DNA of 64,000 bases. Origin: JBMOKT01 sp049323895. GTDB taxonomy: Bacteria; Bacillota; Peptococcia; Peptococcales; BICA1-8. How positions within the stretch are numbered: position 1 is the first letter of the stretch; each line of letters begins with the position of its first letter. The position numbers and the translations under genes are program-made. The stretch covers positions 281,102 to 345,101 of the forward strand of contig JBMOKT010000008.1 in NCBI GenBank assembly GCA_049323895.1. The letters are read 5' to 3'. The notes beneath the pieces were generated by a model. It saw nothing but the letters and a program-made list of their open reading frames with translations. It was not told the origin of the DNA and made no database searches. Positions 35,827-45,684 of this stretch are shown piece after piece.

Positions 35827-36555
35827 TTACTTTTTTAAAACAGCAAATAACCTATTACTATCTTCTGTATAATTAGAGAAATCAAAGTCGCCAAATATTT
35901 TTGTCTCTTTAAATTTTGTTTTAGCCACACATCTTTGAAATCTCTCTTTTGTTAAGATGCTCAGGGTCATTGAGTTCAGTGAATGGGTAAAAGAATTGTC
36001 GGTTTTCTTAACGCTTAATATATTAAAAATGACCCTATCATCAAAATACTCTAGAAAATGATAGATAGCTTGCTCTGAATACTCTCTAGCCGGGATAAAC
36101 TTGGGCTTATTTTTAGCTAGAGAGTCCGATACCCCCGAAAAAATTAATGTTATCCCCTTTTCCTCCAACCTATCATACATAGAATCTAATGCATCAATAA
36201 TATCATCATCCTCTAGCATATGGTTTAAGGCACTTGATACACAGAGAATCATATCAAATTTCCTCTCCCACCTAGTGGACAGCTTCCTGTAATCCTCTAT
36301 CTTTAGTTCAATATTTTTATCAATTAAATTGAACCTACAGATTTCAATCATTTCCGGAGAGATATCCGATCCAAAACACTTTACCCCAAGGCCATCCAGC
36401 ATATATAAATGCCAACCCAGACCGCATGCACAATCTAAGCAAGTTCTGATTCCATACGCTTTAATAACTTTAGCAAAAAAATTCTTCTGCTTAAAAATTT
36501 CTTCCTTTGGATTAAGGGCCTCATAATCCTGGGCTAAGCTTGAATAATGGTCCAT
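35827..36555 (-). CDS. Class I SAM-dependent methyltransferase
   Basis: 242 aa. Rossmann-fold motif I CLDCACGLGWHLYML (about 39-53), acidic ribose ligand SDIS near 64, and motif-IV region FDMILCVSSALNHML. N-terminal MDHYSSLAQDYE is typical of small-molecule methyltransferases. Substrate unknown. Its ATG has a good site (GGAGGGATAATT). It stands alone next to the REP element. Confidence 0.85.
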   Translation of the reverse strand: MDHYSSLAQDYEALNPKEEIFKQKNFFAKVIKAYGIRTCLDCACGLGWHLYMLDGLGVKCFGSDISPEMIEICRFNLIDKNIELKIEDYRKLSTRWERKFDMILCVSSALNHMLEDDDIIDALDSMYDRLEEKGITLIFSGVSDSLAKNKPKFIPAREYSEQAIYHFLEYFDDRVIFNILSVKKTDNSFTHSLNSMTLSILTKERFQRCVAKTKFKETKIFGDFDFSNYTEDSNRLFAVLKK

Positions 36556-36634
36556 AATTATCCCTCCTATAAATCCATAACCTACTTTAAAGTTATTATA
36601 TCAGATAAAAAATATGTCTCAGCTATATTTTTAT

Positions 36635-36670
36635 TTGACTTTTAATTATATTAATTATATATTGAATATA
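36635..36670 (+). promoter_or_regulatory. Promoter and likely TetR operator
   Basis: TTGACT (36635-36640), 17-bp spacer, TATATT (36658-36663). The palindrome TATATTGAATATA (36658-36670) covers the -10 and is a natural candidate for autoregulation by the TetR protein. Confidence 0.65.
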
Positions 36671-36708
36671 GATAATATATACTTAAATTCAAACGGAGGA
36701 TACTTTTA

Positions 36709-37323
36709 ATGGTCGAAAATTCACGTAATCGAACCTATTCCAGCCCGTTACGTAACCGTCAGAAAGAGAATACCCGAGAACGTATACTAGAAGCCGTTGC
36801 AGAGATTATTAGCGAAGGTCGTATTCTTGACTTTAACATTAAGGAAGTCGCTGATCGAGCGGGTGTTTCCTATGCTGCCGTTTACCAGCACTTTCCCACA
36901 AAGGAAGCTCTTTTAGAGGGTCTTTATGAAGAAGCTTCAAAAATAATGGCTGAAAACTCACCATTTTCTCCTTCTTCTCTTGGTCAAATTTCTACTTCCA
37001 TGGATAAAACTTTAAAAATGTTTGAAGACAAAGCTAATATTGTAGAGGCTTTTACTATTTCATTGTTAGCCAATAAGGTTCAACCCAAAAACAGACAAGA
37101 ACGGGATCTAAAGATACAACAACTTGTAGCAAATAGTGCTCCCAACTTAACTTTAAAAGAAGCCAAGCAGGCTGCTGCAGTTATTGCTCATCTTTATAGT
37201 TCTTTAACGTGGCTAACACTTAAACAGAGGTTTGGCCTTAACTCTGAAGAAACGGCAAATTCATTAAGATGGGCTCTGGAAACTTTAATTAAAAATTTAG
37301 AAAGTCAAAGTGAGAGTTCTTAA
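36709..37323 (+). CDS. TetR family regulator
   Basis: 204 aa. N-terminal HTH (residues 22-70) with IKEVADRAGVSYAAVYQHF followed by TKEALLEGLYEEA; the C-terminal ligand domain is all-helical and variable. First gene of a three-gene operon with a phosphotransferase-like enzyme (64 bp on) and an MFS exporter, so it is probably a drug-responsive repressor of that operon. ATG preceded by CGGAGG. Confidence 0.92.
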   Translation: MVENSRNRTYSSPLRNRQKENTRERILEAVAEIISEGRILDFNIKEVADRAGVSYAAVYQHFPTKEALLEGLYEEASKIMAENSPFSPSSLGQISTSMDKTLKMFEDKANIVEAFTISLLANKVQPKNRQERDLKIQQLVANSAPNLTLKEAKQAAAVIAHLYSSLTWLTLKQRFGLNSEETANSLRWALETLIKNLESQSESS

Positions 37324-37387
37324 AAGATTTAAGCACCTGGAAAGTAAACCAATTTTTTACTGAGTGGAGTAAAAGGAGGTTTTTAGT

Positions 37388-39793
37388 TTGGAAGAACAAT
37401 GGGTATATTCATTTGGTGAATTGACCAATGAAAAAATGTATTTAGCCGGGGGCAAAGGCAGCATACTTGCGTACCTTTTTCAAAAGGGGTATCCCGTCCC
37501 TAACGGGTTCATAATTATGCCAACAGCTTTCGATAGCAATGGGGAGTTAAAACAAGGGGTATGGAGTTTGGTGCAAAGGTACCTTGCACAAATAAGAAAA
37601 GATCAAGAAATAAGTTCTTTCGCAATTCGTTCATCAGCTTTATCTGAAGATTCATCAACAGCCTCCTTTGCCGGTCAATTTAAAACGGTACTAGGTGTTT
37701 CAACTGACGATGAAATTCAGGAGGCAATTCGCACTGTTCAAAGCTCATCTCGAAGTAAAGAAGTAAGGACTTACAGTAAAGAAAAGAAACTAGATGTTTT
37801 TCACCAAATGGCAGTTGTGATTCAATTATTAGTTAGTGGTGATATCTCAGGAGTTTTTTTTACTGCAGACCCAATTACTGGTGACCGTAATACCATGACT
37901 GGTAATTACATTTTAGGAATGGGAGAAGCTTTGGTTTCTGGACAAATAAACCCTTTCGTTTTTAAATTGCATAAGTTGCCCGGCGTTTTTAGAAAAAGTA
38001 CATACGAGGGTCCCGCAAAAATAAGCCAATTCGGAAAGAGTCTTTTTTATATAGGATCTAGATTGGAGAAAGAGCTAGGTTTCCCGCTGGATATTGAGTG
38101 GACCGTTAAGGGGAATAAGCTTTTTCTACTACAAGCTAGACCTATTACCACTCTTATTGGCAATAATCCAGAAAAAGGCCAATGGAATGATAGTATGACT
38201 GGTTGCTATTTATGGTCTAACGTAAACTTCGGCGAGGCAGTTCCCCATGTAATGACCCCTATTACGTGGTCTGTGCAAAAGCATATTTTTGAAACGTGGA
38301 ATATACTGCCTGGTTTTCAAGCTTCGGGAAATATCGGTGGACGTATTTATCTTAATTTAAGCATATATGCTTCACTTTTAAATGCTTTGCATAAAAGCAG
38401 AAAAGATATAATGGAGTTTATGGAAGGTTTGTTACATACACGAATACCTGAAAGTATGGAAATTCCTATAATACCTTTATCAAAATGGTTTATATTTTCT
38501 AACCTCCCCAATTACATAAAAATATTTATACAGCAGACAAAAGCCGTTAAAAATTTATCAAGTTTTTTGTCCTCTAACCCAGACCGGTGCATTAGTATAC
38601 AGGAAAAAATCAATACAACCACTGATAAAAGTGAGTTGGCTATGTTATGGCAGCATGAACTTTTCCCCCATTTAAAAGACACTGTGTGGTACGTAATGGG
38701 TAGTATATCACAGTTTTCAAACTACACAATAAAATTACGCCGAGAACTAATTGAACTTGTCGGAGTGGATGATGCCGATGCCCTTCTTTCAGGAATAAGT
38801 AGTAATTTACATAACGAAAATGAGTTTCAGCCATTAGAAAGTGTTGGCCCTGTACTTGGCATAGCAAGGGTAGCCCGTGGAAAAATGAATAAGCAGACAT
38901 ATATTGCAAAATATGGTCACAGAGGTCCAAATGAATTTGAATTGTCTGTATCATATCCAGCCGAGGACCCTGATTGGCTTGATAGACAGCTGGATCTGTA
39001 TAAAAAATCCCCAGTTAATGTAGAAGAACTCCTTTTTAAAAAACGAGAGAAATTTGATACAGCATGGAAACGTTTCGAAGAGAAGTATCCCCGCCGGGCA
39101 AAAAAGATGCGGCATCGCATTACTAACATGGCCTCTAAAGCCCGTTTAAGGGAAGCTGTTCGATCCGAATATGTTCGTGACCGCAGAGTTGCTCGTACTT
39201 TTGTACTTCGTGCATCTCAACTGACAGGCTTAGGGGAAGATGTCTTTTTCTTAACTATTGATGAGGTATTAGAGCTTCTTTCCGGTAATAAGAAAGCTTG
39301 CAAGTATATTGCTGCTAGAAAGCAAACTTTCCAAAAATATGCGGCCTTGCCTCCATATCCATCCATTATCCGTGGCCCCTTTGAACCATTTCAATGGTCC
39401 AAGGAGCCTAATCAGTGCACTGATATTTATGATGCAACCCCCAGCAATATCCATGAGCTCAAAGACATTAAACAAAATACAATTATCGGTTCAGCTGCAT
39501 CTGCAGGAAAAACTGAAGGAATCGTACGCTGTTTAGATTCTCCTGAGTGTGGCAGCCAATTACAAAAAGGGGAAGTATTAGTTACCTCACAAACAGATAT
39601 TGCTTGGACATTGCTCTTTCCTCTAGCGGCAGCAATTGTAACAGATGTGGGTGCACCACTATCCCATGCCGCGATTGTTGCCCGTGAATTAGGTATTCCC
39701 GCAGTGGTTGGCTGTGGAGACGCTACAAAACGTTTGAAAACAGGTGATCGCATATTAGTAGATGGCGGACGTGGTATTGTAACTATTTTATAA
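37388..39793 (+). CDS. PEP/pyruvate-binding domain protein, rifampicin phosphotransferase-like
   Basis: 801 aa. N-terminal ATP-grasp (PPDK-N) domain (about 1-255) with GGKGSILAYL, FAIRSSALSEDSSTASFAG and DIEWTVKGNKLFLLQARPI. The middle ~440 residues are a substrate domain with NVNFGEAVPHVMTPITWS. The C-terminal swivelling phosphohistidine domain has SHAAIVARELGIPAVVG, with catalytic His near 760. There is no C-terminal PEP-binding TIM barrel, so it is not a PEP synthase; the architecture is that of rifampicin phosphotransferases, which use ATP to phosphorylate the antibiotic. The real substrate could be another drug or metabolite. TTG start after AAAGGAGG. Confidence 0.8.
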   Translation: MEEQWVYSFGELTNEKMYLAGGKGSILAYLFQKGYPVPNGFIIMPTAFDSNGELKQGVWSLVQRYLAQIRKDQEISSFAIRSSALSEDSSTASFAGQFKTVLGVSTDDEIQEAIRTVQSSSRSKEVRTYSKEKKLDVFHQMAVVIQLLVSGDISGVFFTADPITGDRNTMTGNYILGMGEALVSGQINPFVFKLHKLPGVFRKSTYEGPAKISQFGKSLFYIGSRLEKELGFPLDIEWTVKGNKLFLLQARPITTLIGNNPEKGQWNDSMTGCYLWSNVNFGEAVPHVMTPITWSVQKHIFETWNILPGFQASGNIGGRIYLNLSIYASLLNALHKSRKDIMEFMEGLLHTRIPESMEIPIIPLSKWFIFSNLPNYIKIFIQQTKAVKNLSSFLSSNPDRCISIQEKINTTTDKSELAMLWQHELFPHLKDTVWYVMGSISQFSNYTIKLRRELIELVGVDDADALLSGISSNLHNENEFQPLESVGPVLGIARVARGKMNKQTYIAKYGHRGPNEFELSVSYPAEDPDWLDRQLDLYKKSPVNVEELLFKKREKFDTAWKRFEEKYPRRAKKMRHRITNMASKARLREAVRSEYVRDRRVARTFVLRASQLTGLGEDVFFLTIDEVLELLSGNKKACKYIAARKQTFQKYAALPPYPSIIRGPFEPFQWSKEPNQCTDIYDATPSNIHELKDIKQNTIIGSAASAGKTEGIVRCLDSPECGSQLQKGEVLVTSQTDIAWTLLFPLAAAIVTDVGAPLSHAAIVARELGIPAVVGCGDATKRLKTGDRILVDGGRGIVTIL

Positions 39794-39845
39794 AAAAATC
39801 TATACCTAACTGCAACTTTGGAAAGCAAGTTAGGAGTGATAAAAA

Positions 39846-41189
39846 ATGCTAGTATTTATCGGAATACTTTTAGGAATTATTTCATCCATAATAATGCAAA
39901 CTGTATTAGCTGCTGTATTGCCAAGTGTTGCAGAAGATTTAGGTAATAGTCAGTTGTATAGTTGGGTATTTAGCGGGTATTTAATTATTTCTACTATAAC
40001 CATTCCTATATTCGCCAAGCTAGCAGACCTTTTTGGAAGAAAACGTTTTTATCTAGGCGGGATGGCAATTTTTTTAAGCGGTACATTACTATGCGGCACC
40101 AGCCAATCTATGGAACAATTAGTTATATTCCGATTACTGCAGGGGTTTGGTGCGGGAATATCTTCCCCTGCAGCAATCGCAATGATTAGTGATATTTTTC
40201 CTGTCGCAAAACGGGGAAAAATACTGGGTATTATGGCTAGTGCACAAGTTGTTGCAAATGTAGCTGGGCCGTTAATTGGAGGTTATTTTGCGGAAAGCTT
40301 TGGGTGGCAATGGGCTTTTTGGGCAGCCCTTCCTATAGGGGTATTTGCAGTAATTATTGTAGCAGTTGTCTTTATGGAAGATACTACTCATGGGCCTAAA
40401 ATTAAAGCTAGACAGGTTGATTTTATGGGTGGTCTTTTGCTTGGTATTGTAACAGTACTAATCATTCAAGGATTTAAAGTATTATACATACACGGTTTTG
40501 TCCATACCTTAATAAATTTTGCAATTGCAGGTTTATTCTTCAGACTATTTGTAAAGCAAGAGAAAAATCATATTGACCCCGTAATATCCTCAGATTTACT
40601 AAAAACAAAAAATATTAAAGTATGCCTAATAAGCACATTCTTATTAGGAGCAGTAATGTATGGAATTATTGTCATTCTACCTATTTTTGCAAATTTATAT
40701 TTTGGTGCAGCCCCTCTACAAGGAGGTAAATTGCTACTGCCCTTAGCATTAGGTTTAGGAATAGGTGGAAACCTTAGTGGGACATTAACAACCGGGGTAT
40801 TTAGATATTCCTTTATTACTACCGCTGGGTGGATAACAACAGCGTCAGCATTTTGCTTTCTAGCAGTATTTAGCATAAAAAAATTATATTATTTTGCTTT
40901 TCTAGGGATTCTTTTTATTGTAGGTCTTGGTTTAGGTGGACTCTTTCCAATATTCCTGCTTTCAGGTCAGAATGCCGTAGCCAAAAACCAAAGGGCTGTA
41001 ATAGGCGGGTTAATTCAAATGTCTAGGAACCTGGGTGGAGCTGTCGGAGTCCCTCTATTAACTGGACTCATGATATTGCCTAGTAGTGGAAGTGGTATAA
41101 GGTATAATAATTATTATGTTGGTTTATTCTTAATCTTAACAATTGTATCTGTTATGGGTGCCTTAATAGGTTTACGATTAAAAGATTAG
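39846..41189 (+). CDS. MFS multidrug exporter (EmrB/QacA-like, DHA2)
   Basis: 447 aa with 12-14 membrane helices. The A motif is in KLADLFGRKRFYLGG (about 58-72), and antiporter motif C is close to GFGAGISSPAAIAM. The family exports cationic or hydrophobic drugs with H+ antiport. Third gene of the TetR operon, 52 bp after the phosphotransferase-like gene. The substrate is inferred to match that enzyme. Confidence 0.88.
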   Translation: MLVFIGILLGIISSIIMQTVLAAVLPSVAEDLGNSQLYSWVFSGYLIISTITIPIFAKLADLFGRKRFYLGGMAIFLSGTLLCGTSQSMEQLVIFRLLQGFGAGISSPAAIAMISDIFPVAKRGKILGIMASAQVVANVAGPLIGGYFAESFGWQWAFWAALPIGVFAVIIVAVVFMEDTTHGPKIKARQVDFMGGLLLGIVTVLIIQGFKVLYIHGFVHTLINFAIAGLFFRLFVKQEKNHIDPVISSDLLKTKNIKVCLISTFLLGAVMYGIIVILPIFANLYFGAAPLQGGKLLLPLALGLGIGGNLSGTLTTGVFRYSFITTAGWITTASAFCFLAVFSIKKLYYFAFLGILFIVGLGLGGLFPIFLLSGQNAVAKNQRAVIGGLIQMSRNLGGAVGVPLLTGLMILPSSGSGIRYNNYYVGLFLILTIVSVMGALIGLRLKD

Positions 41190-41306
41190 ATAAATTGAGA
41201 TTCCTAATAACCGTCCCTTGTTCACTATCTCCCTCTCTACCAAATTTACCCCATCTTTCGACAAAAAAGCTCAGATGGCTTGGCACAATAATAAAAGAAA
41301 AAACAA

Positions 41307-41334
41307 AATCCCACTAACAAAAGTTAATGGGATT
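41307..41334 (+). terminator. Hairpin downstream of the MFS gene
   Basis: AATCCCACTAAC, 4-nt loop, GTTAATGGGATT. No long T-run follows. A single Spo0A-like TTCGACA sits before it at 41257-41263, but no start follows either side closely. Confidence 0.5.
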
Positions 41335-41394
41335 AATAGTACTAAACTTTCACGTAGATTGCCACCCCGCCACTTAATAATTTAAAGTCAGTCA

Positions 41395-41605
41395 CTCAAG
41401 CATAAGTGACGTGTCGCAATGATATATGTTATATTTTAAGTATATTATACTAGTATTAATACTGTGTTCATCCGTGTGGTCCGCAGGACCCCGCGGTTTT
41501 ATTAATCTAACGAAGTGAAGTCTTAATCTAGCGAAGTGAAATACTTCTTTTCCTTTACCTTTACCTGTCATGCAGAAAAACCCCAAAGCCTACCTCTACC
41601 TCTAT
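41395..41605. repeat. Intergenic mosaic repeat, copy F
   Basis: Carries GTGACGTGTCGCAATGAT, a doubled AATCTA(A/G)CGAAGTGAA unit (41503 and 41525) and TTTACCTTTACCTGTCATGCAG, the last shared with 26075-26155. It fills the 420-bp gap with the hairpin above; no gene is visible. Confidence 0.55.
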
Positions 41606-41609
41606 TAAG

Positions 41610-42596
41610 CTATGGTCTCAAAATCACCTTAATGGCCGTATCATCCTTATGTACCAAATCAAAAGCCTCTTTAATCTGGCTCAGTTTATATTCATGGGTA
41701 ATCAGTGATTTAACATCCACCAAGCCTTGTACAACGGGACGAAGTGAATCAAATGTCCAAACATAACGCTCATATTTAGTATGGTGAACCAGGCAGGTAT
41801 TGATAAATTCAATACCATCATCATGCCAGCGGCTGATGTTAAGGTTAACGGGTGTGGTCACCCAACTGTACCAGACATATTTACCGTTATGCTTAACTAT
41901 CTCGGTAGCCTGGTTGATTGACTGCTCACTGCCGGCAGCCTCAACCACAACATCGGCACCCTTGCCGCCTGTCATGTCTTTTACAACTTCAATGGGATCT
42001 TCTTTAGCACCATTAATCACTACATCTGCTCCCAGCTTTTTAGCTAAAGCAAGTTTACCGTCTAAAACATCCACAACAACTACTTGAGAAGCGCCCTTTT
42101 TCTTAGCCACCTGAGCAATAATCTGCCCTGCAAAACCTCCGCCCATGATGACTACCGTATCTCCCAGTTGGACCCCTGAATTGAGCCCGGAATACATGGC
42201 ACAGCCAATGGGTTCTCCCAAACTGGCAATTTCCATATCCAGACCTTCCGGAACAGGCTGGACTTCCCAGACATTAGCCTTAAAGTACTCTCCTAGGTTA
42301 TTGTTCCACCCGAAAGCCATTACTTTATCTCCTACCTTGTATTCCCTTACCTTGGAGCCGACTTCAACAATAGTGCCGCCGCTTTCATGCCCCAAGTAAA
42401 AGGGAAACTTGGGATCCTGACGGAATTCCGCAGTTTTAGGAGGCAGATAACCTCTGTAAAAACTTTTATCAGACCCGCAAATGCCGGTCAAATGGTTTTT
42501 TACAATCACTTCATCCTCACCGCATACTAATTCCCGTTCAATAAGTTCAATATCGAAGGGACCTTTCAATAACGCGGCTTTAGTAATAACACCCAT
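41610..42596 (-). CDS. Medium-chain alcohol dehydrogenase family protein
   Basis: 328 aa, cytosolic NAD(P)-dependent. Catalytic zinc ligands are likely Cys40 (GICGSDKS) and the His-Glu of YLGHESGG. Rossmann motif GGGFAGQIIAQVAKKKGA. The four-cysteine structural zinc lobe of classical members is missing, shortening the protein; tryptophan- and aromatic-rich loops (WVTTPVNLNISRWHDDG) suggest an unusual substrate. It is 12 bp downstream of the CitB-like regulator and likely in its regulon, perhaps supplying aldehyde to the AOR (inference). Confidence 0.87.
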   Translation of the reverse strand: MGVITKAALLKGPFDIELIERELVCGEDEVIVKNHLTGICGSDKSFYRGYLPPKTAEFRQDPKFPFYLGHESGGTIVEVGSKVREYKVGDKVMAFGWNNNLGEYFKANVWEVQPVPEGLDMEIASLGEPIGCAMYSGLNSGVQLGDTVVIMGGGFAGQIIAQVAKKKGASQVVVVDVLDGKLALAKKLGADVVINGAKEDPIEVVKDMTGGKGADVVVEAAGSEQSINQATEIVKHNGKYVWYSWVTTPVNLNISRWHDDGIEFINTCLVHHTKYERYVWTFDSLRPVVQGLVDVKSLITHEYKLSQIKEAFDLVHKDDTAIKVILRP

Positions 42597-42608
42597 TCCT
42601 TATCCTCC

Positions 42609-43298
42609 TTAGTCTTGATTAATGTAATATCTCTTGCTGGGTCTTCCTACTGTTCCATAAACAAGCTCCACGTTGACCTTATCCTGCTCAACCAGATATT
42701 CCAGGTAGCGCCAAACAGTTATTTTAGACATGGATAATTCACCGGCAATTTGTTCACAGGATAAAGGTTTGTTTTGTTTTAATAAATACACAATAATCTG
42801 ATCCAGTGTCAAGGCATGTACCCCTTTAGGCAATACTTCCTGTATAGTGAGAAATTCATTTTCCGAGGTTACATTAAGCTTGTCCAGCTCACTTTGTTTA
42901 ATTTCCTTATCCTTATCAAAGAGCATACGCAGCTTAAGATAGTTTTTAAGTGACTTTTCCAACCTTTCCAAATCAAAAGGTTTTATAATATAATCAATAG
43001 CACCGTAACGCATACACTGGGAAATGGTTTTACTATCCTTAGCAGCAGTGACAAGGATTACATCACTGGGAATATCAATCTTACGGATTTTTTGCAATAA
43101 TTCAAGACCGTTCCCTTTTGCCAAGAAGATATCTAAAAGCACCAAATCGGGAGCCAGCTTTTCCATTTTTACTAAGGCATCATCTTCGTTGGTGGAGATA
43201 TCTATCACCTTAAAGGGTTCTACTTTTTCAGTAAGCTTTTTATTTATGCTTGCAACCATCGGATCATCTTCCACTATTAATACTCTTACCGGTCTCAA
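42609..43298 (-). CDS. CitB/DcuR-type response regulator
   Basis: 229 aa. Receiver domain: acidic Glu10-Asp11-Asp12, phospho-acceptor Asp56 (LLDIFL), Thr84 and Lys106. A linker follows, then a C-terminal winged HTH (QIAGELSMSKITVWRYLEYL). This subfamily responds to di- and tricarboxylates. TTG start 7 nt after AGGGGGTC. The matching kinase is not adjacent but 3.6 kb away at 46870, across the AOR and tctC genes. Confidence 0.92.
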   Translation of the reverse strand: MRPVRVLIVEDDPMVASINKKLTEKVEPFKVIDISTNEDDALVKMEKLAPDLVLLDIFLAKGNGLELLQKIRKIDIPSDVILVTAAKDSKTISQCMRYGAIDYIIKPFDLERLEKSLKNYLKLRMLFDKDKEIKQSELDKLNVTSENEFLTIQEVLPKGVHALTLDQIIVYLLKQNKPLSCEQIAGELSMSKITVWRYLEYLVEQDKVNVELVYGTVGRPSKRYYINQD

Positions 43299-43510
43299 TA
43301 TTCGACCCCCTTTATATTTTAAAGATGAAATTTACTCTAAAACTAATATAACAGAAAAAAAATAAAATTTATTAATATTTTCAAAACAATTACTAAAATT
43401 GAGAACAAAGAAATTTATGAAAGAAATGATAGAAATAAATGATACTTATCAGGAATTGAATGTTGTTTAGAGAATTCTAATATAATAGCCTTTTTACAGG
43501 AGGAAAAAAA

Positions 43511-45406
43511 ATGAAACCATATAACGGTAAAATCCTGCACATTGATTTGACCAACCGTAACATAAGTGTAGAGAAAAAAGACCATTTATTCTATAGACAA
43601 TATCTGGGAGGCAAAGGGATTGCCCTTTATTATTTATTAAAAGAACTACCGCCCCATATTGACCCCCTGGGTCCTGAAAACATTATGGTTATTGCCACAA
43701 GCATTTTAACAGGAGCACCGGTAGGAACGGTATGCCGTTATACAATAGCTGCAAAATCACCATTAACCGGGGCATATGGGGAATCGGAAGCAGGAGGCTT
43801 TTTCGGACCTGAACTGAAATTCGCAGGGTATGACGCTATCGTAATAAAAGGTCGTTCGGAATATCCTGTTTATCTCTCTATAATTGACGGTGAAGTTTCT
43901 ATTAAAGACGGAAGGTCAATTTGGGGTCTGGATACGGGTGAAACTCAGGACTTTATTCGTCAGGAACTGAACCTATTACGGGCAAGAGTTTTAAGCATAG
44001 GTCCAGGTGGAGAAAATCTGGTTAAGTACGCCTGTGTTCTAAATGAGTTAGGTCATGTCAACGGCAGGACCGGTATGGGTGCCGTAATGGGTTCTAAAAA
44101 CTTAAAAGCCGTGGTAGTTAAGGGCTCTAACACACCTGACTTTTCTAACCCAGAAAAGGTAAGAGAGATTGCCAAATATGTCTCAGGACAGGTCAAGACA
44201 AACCCTTTAAGCAAATCCCTTTATGAATTAGGCACTGCTGGAAGCCTCCCTGCTAAAAATGCTACCGGCATGCTGCCTACCCACAACTTCAGAGATGGTG
44301 AATTTGCAGGGTATGATAATATTTCTGGCCTGACAATGAAAAATAAAATCCAAAAAACAACTAAAGGCTGCTGGGCTTGTCCCATTAGGTGTAAAAGGGT
44401 AGTAGAGGTGGACACAGCGGAAACAAAAGTTGATCCGCGCTATGGTGCACCGGAATATGAAACTTTATCAGCTCTGGGATCTTTATTAGAAAACGATGAC
44501 TTGGCAGGTATTGCCAAAGCCAATGAACTATGCAATAGATATACCCTTGATACAATTTCCACAGGGGTCTCCATAGCTTTTTTAATTGAGTGTTTCGAGC
44601 AGGGTCTGATATCTAAAGAATTTACGGGTGGTCATGAGTTGAGGTTTGGCGATAGCAATCTAATTCTCCAGCTTATAGAAATGATTGCCTACCGCCGCGG
44701 AATAGGCAACTTTCTGGCTGATGGTGTGAAGGAAATGTCCCAAAAGCTTGGTCCTCCCAGCCGACACTTTGCCGTTGAGGTTAAGGGACAGGAAGTCCCC
44801 ATGCATGATGCCCGGGGACGGCTGGCATTAGCCTATGCTTATGCTTTTTCACCTATTGGTGCCGACCACCTGGTAGCAGCCCAGGATACCCTTATCGAAA
44901 ATAAGGAGGGCTTGCCCTTTAAGAATTTAGCCTGTCTGGGAATCCTGGAACCCTTGGATAATATGGAGTATGGTCCTCGTAAAATAAGACAGTTTATTTA
45001 TACTATGAATATATTCAGCCTATTAAACACCCTTTCCATTTGCAATTTCGGCGTGGCCCCCCGGGGAGTAATGAATTTAAAGATGCTGACAGAGCTTGTA
45101 GAGGCGGTTACCGGCTGGGATACCAGCCTGTGGGAGCTTCTGAAAGCGGGTGAAAGAACAGTAAATATGGCTAGGGTATTTAATGCCCGTGAAGGCTTTA
45201 CTAAAAACGATGACCAACTGCCGGAAAGGTTTTTTACAGGGATGGAAAATGGAAGACTAAAAGGTCTAAAGTTAGATAAAGAAAATTTCTATAAGGATTT
45301 AGACCTATTGTATGAGATGCTGGGATGGGATGTAAAAACAGGCAACCCCTCGAAAGGAAAGCTTTATGAACTGGGGTTGGATTGGATTGCCGACGAGGTT
45401 TATTAA
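43511..45406 (+). CDS. aor: Tungsten-dependent aldehyde:ferredoxin oxidoreductase
   Basis: 631 aa, close to P. furiosus AOR in length. Oxidises aldehydes to acids with ferredoxin, or the reverse. The N-terminal beta domain starts GKILHIDLTNRNI; GGKG and the ESEAGGFFGPELKFAGYDAI section bind the bis-pterin W cofactor. The [4Fe-4S] cysteines are C287-x2-C290-x3-C294 (CWACPIRC) plus Cys near 474. Followed after 1 bp by a MoaD/ThiS-like gene, as in many AOR operons. Confidence 0.95.
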   Translation: MKPYNGKILHIDLTNRNISVEKKDHLFYRQYLGGKGIALYYLLKELPPHIDPLGPENIMVIATSILTGAPVGTVCRYTIAAKSPLTGAYGESEAGGFFGPELKFAGYDAIVIKGRSEYPVYLSIIDGEVSIKDGRSIWGLDTGETQDFIRQELNLLRARVLSIGPGGENLVKYACVLNELGHVNGRTGMGAVMGSKNLKAVVVKGSNTPDFSNPEKVREIAKYVSGQVKTNPLSKSLYELGTAGSLPAKNATGMLPTHNFRDGEFAGYDNISGLTMKNKIQKTTKGCWACPIRCKRVVEVDTAETKVDPRYGAPEYETLSALGSLLENDDLAGIAKANELCNRYTLDTISTGVSIAFLIECFEQGLISKEFTGGHELRFGDSNLILQLIEMIAYRRGIGNFLADGVKEMSQKLGPPSRHFAVEVKGQEVPMHDARGRLALAYAYAFSPIGADHLVAAQDTLIENKEGLPFKNLACLGILEPLDNMEYGPRKIRQFIYTMNIFSLLNTLSICNFGVAPRGVMNLKMLTELVEAVTGWDTSLWELLKAGERTVNMARVFNAREGFTKNDDQLPERFFTGMENGRLKGLKLDKENFYKDLDLLYEMLGWDVKTGNPSKGKLYELGLDWIADEVY

Positions 45407-45407
45407 G

Positions 45408-45647
45408 ATGATTACAGTCAAATTGATGTCGGATATGTATCTCTATTCACCTACTGGTGAAAACACATTAATGATAGCCCATCCCGTAAAAAACTTAAGG
45501 GAAGTGCTCGACGCCATCAAACTAACGGGAGAAGAGGTTGGACTAGTCATTATTAACGGGGAGGTCCAGCCACTAAACAGGGGATTGGAGATACCTATCC
45601 AAGATAGAGCTGTTATTGAAATTTATCCCTTCATTGGGGGAGGATAA
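45408..45647 (+). CDS. MoaD/ThiS-like sulfur carrier
   Basis: 79 aa from ATG 45408, 9 nt after GAGG. Beta-grasp fold ending in the diglycine-type tail PFIGGG required for thiocarboxylation. Directly after the AOR gene, it most likely supplies sulfur for that enzyme's tungsto-pterin (inference from context). The longer frame starting at 45366 lies inside aor and is not the start. Confidence 0.88.
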   Translation: MITVKLMSDMYLYSPTGENTLMIAHPVKNLREVLDAIKLTGEEVGLVIINGEVQPLNRGLEIPIQDRAVIEIYPFIGGG

Positions 45648-45684
45648 AACAACCTTAGCCAGCTACGCTGGCTAAGGTTGTTTT
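45646..45684. terminator. Strong bidirectional terminator
   Basis: Perfect 18-bp stem (AAAACAACCTTAGCCAGC and complement) with TAC loop and flanking A/T runs. It serves the aor-moaD operon and the convergent tctC gene, whose stop lies inside the stem. Confidence 0.92.

Noticed and set aside
37388..39793. Phosphoenolpyruvate synthase
   Set aside because: The phosphohistidine domain is at the extreme C-terminus and the PEP-binding barrel is absent; the order fits rifampicin phosphotransferase instead.
41257..41263. Spo0A-like TTCGACA between the MFS and alcohol dehydrogenase genes
   Set aside because: Both flanking genes end here rather than start, so it is unlikely to act as an operator; probably chance.
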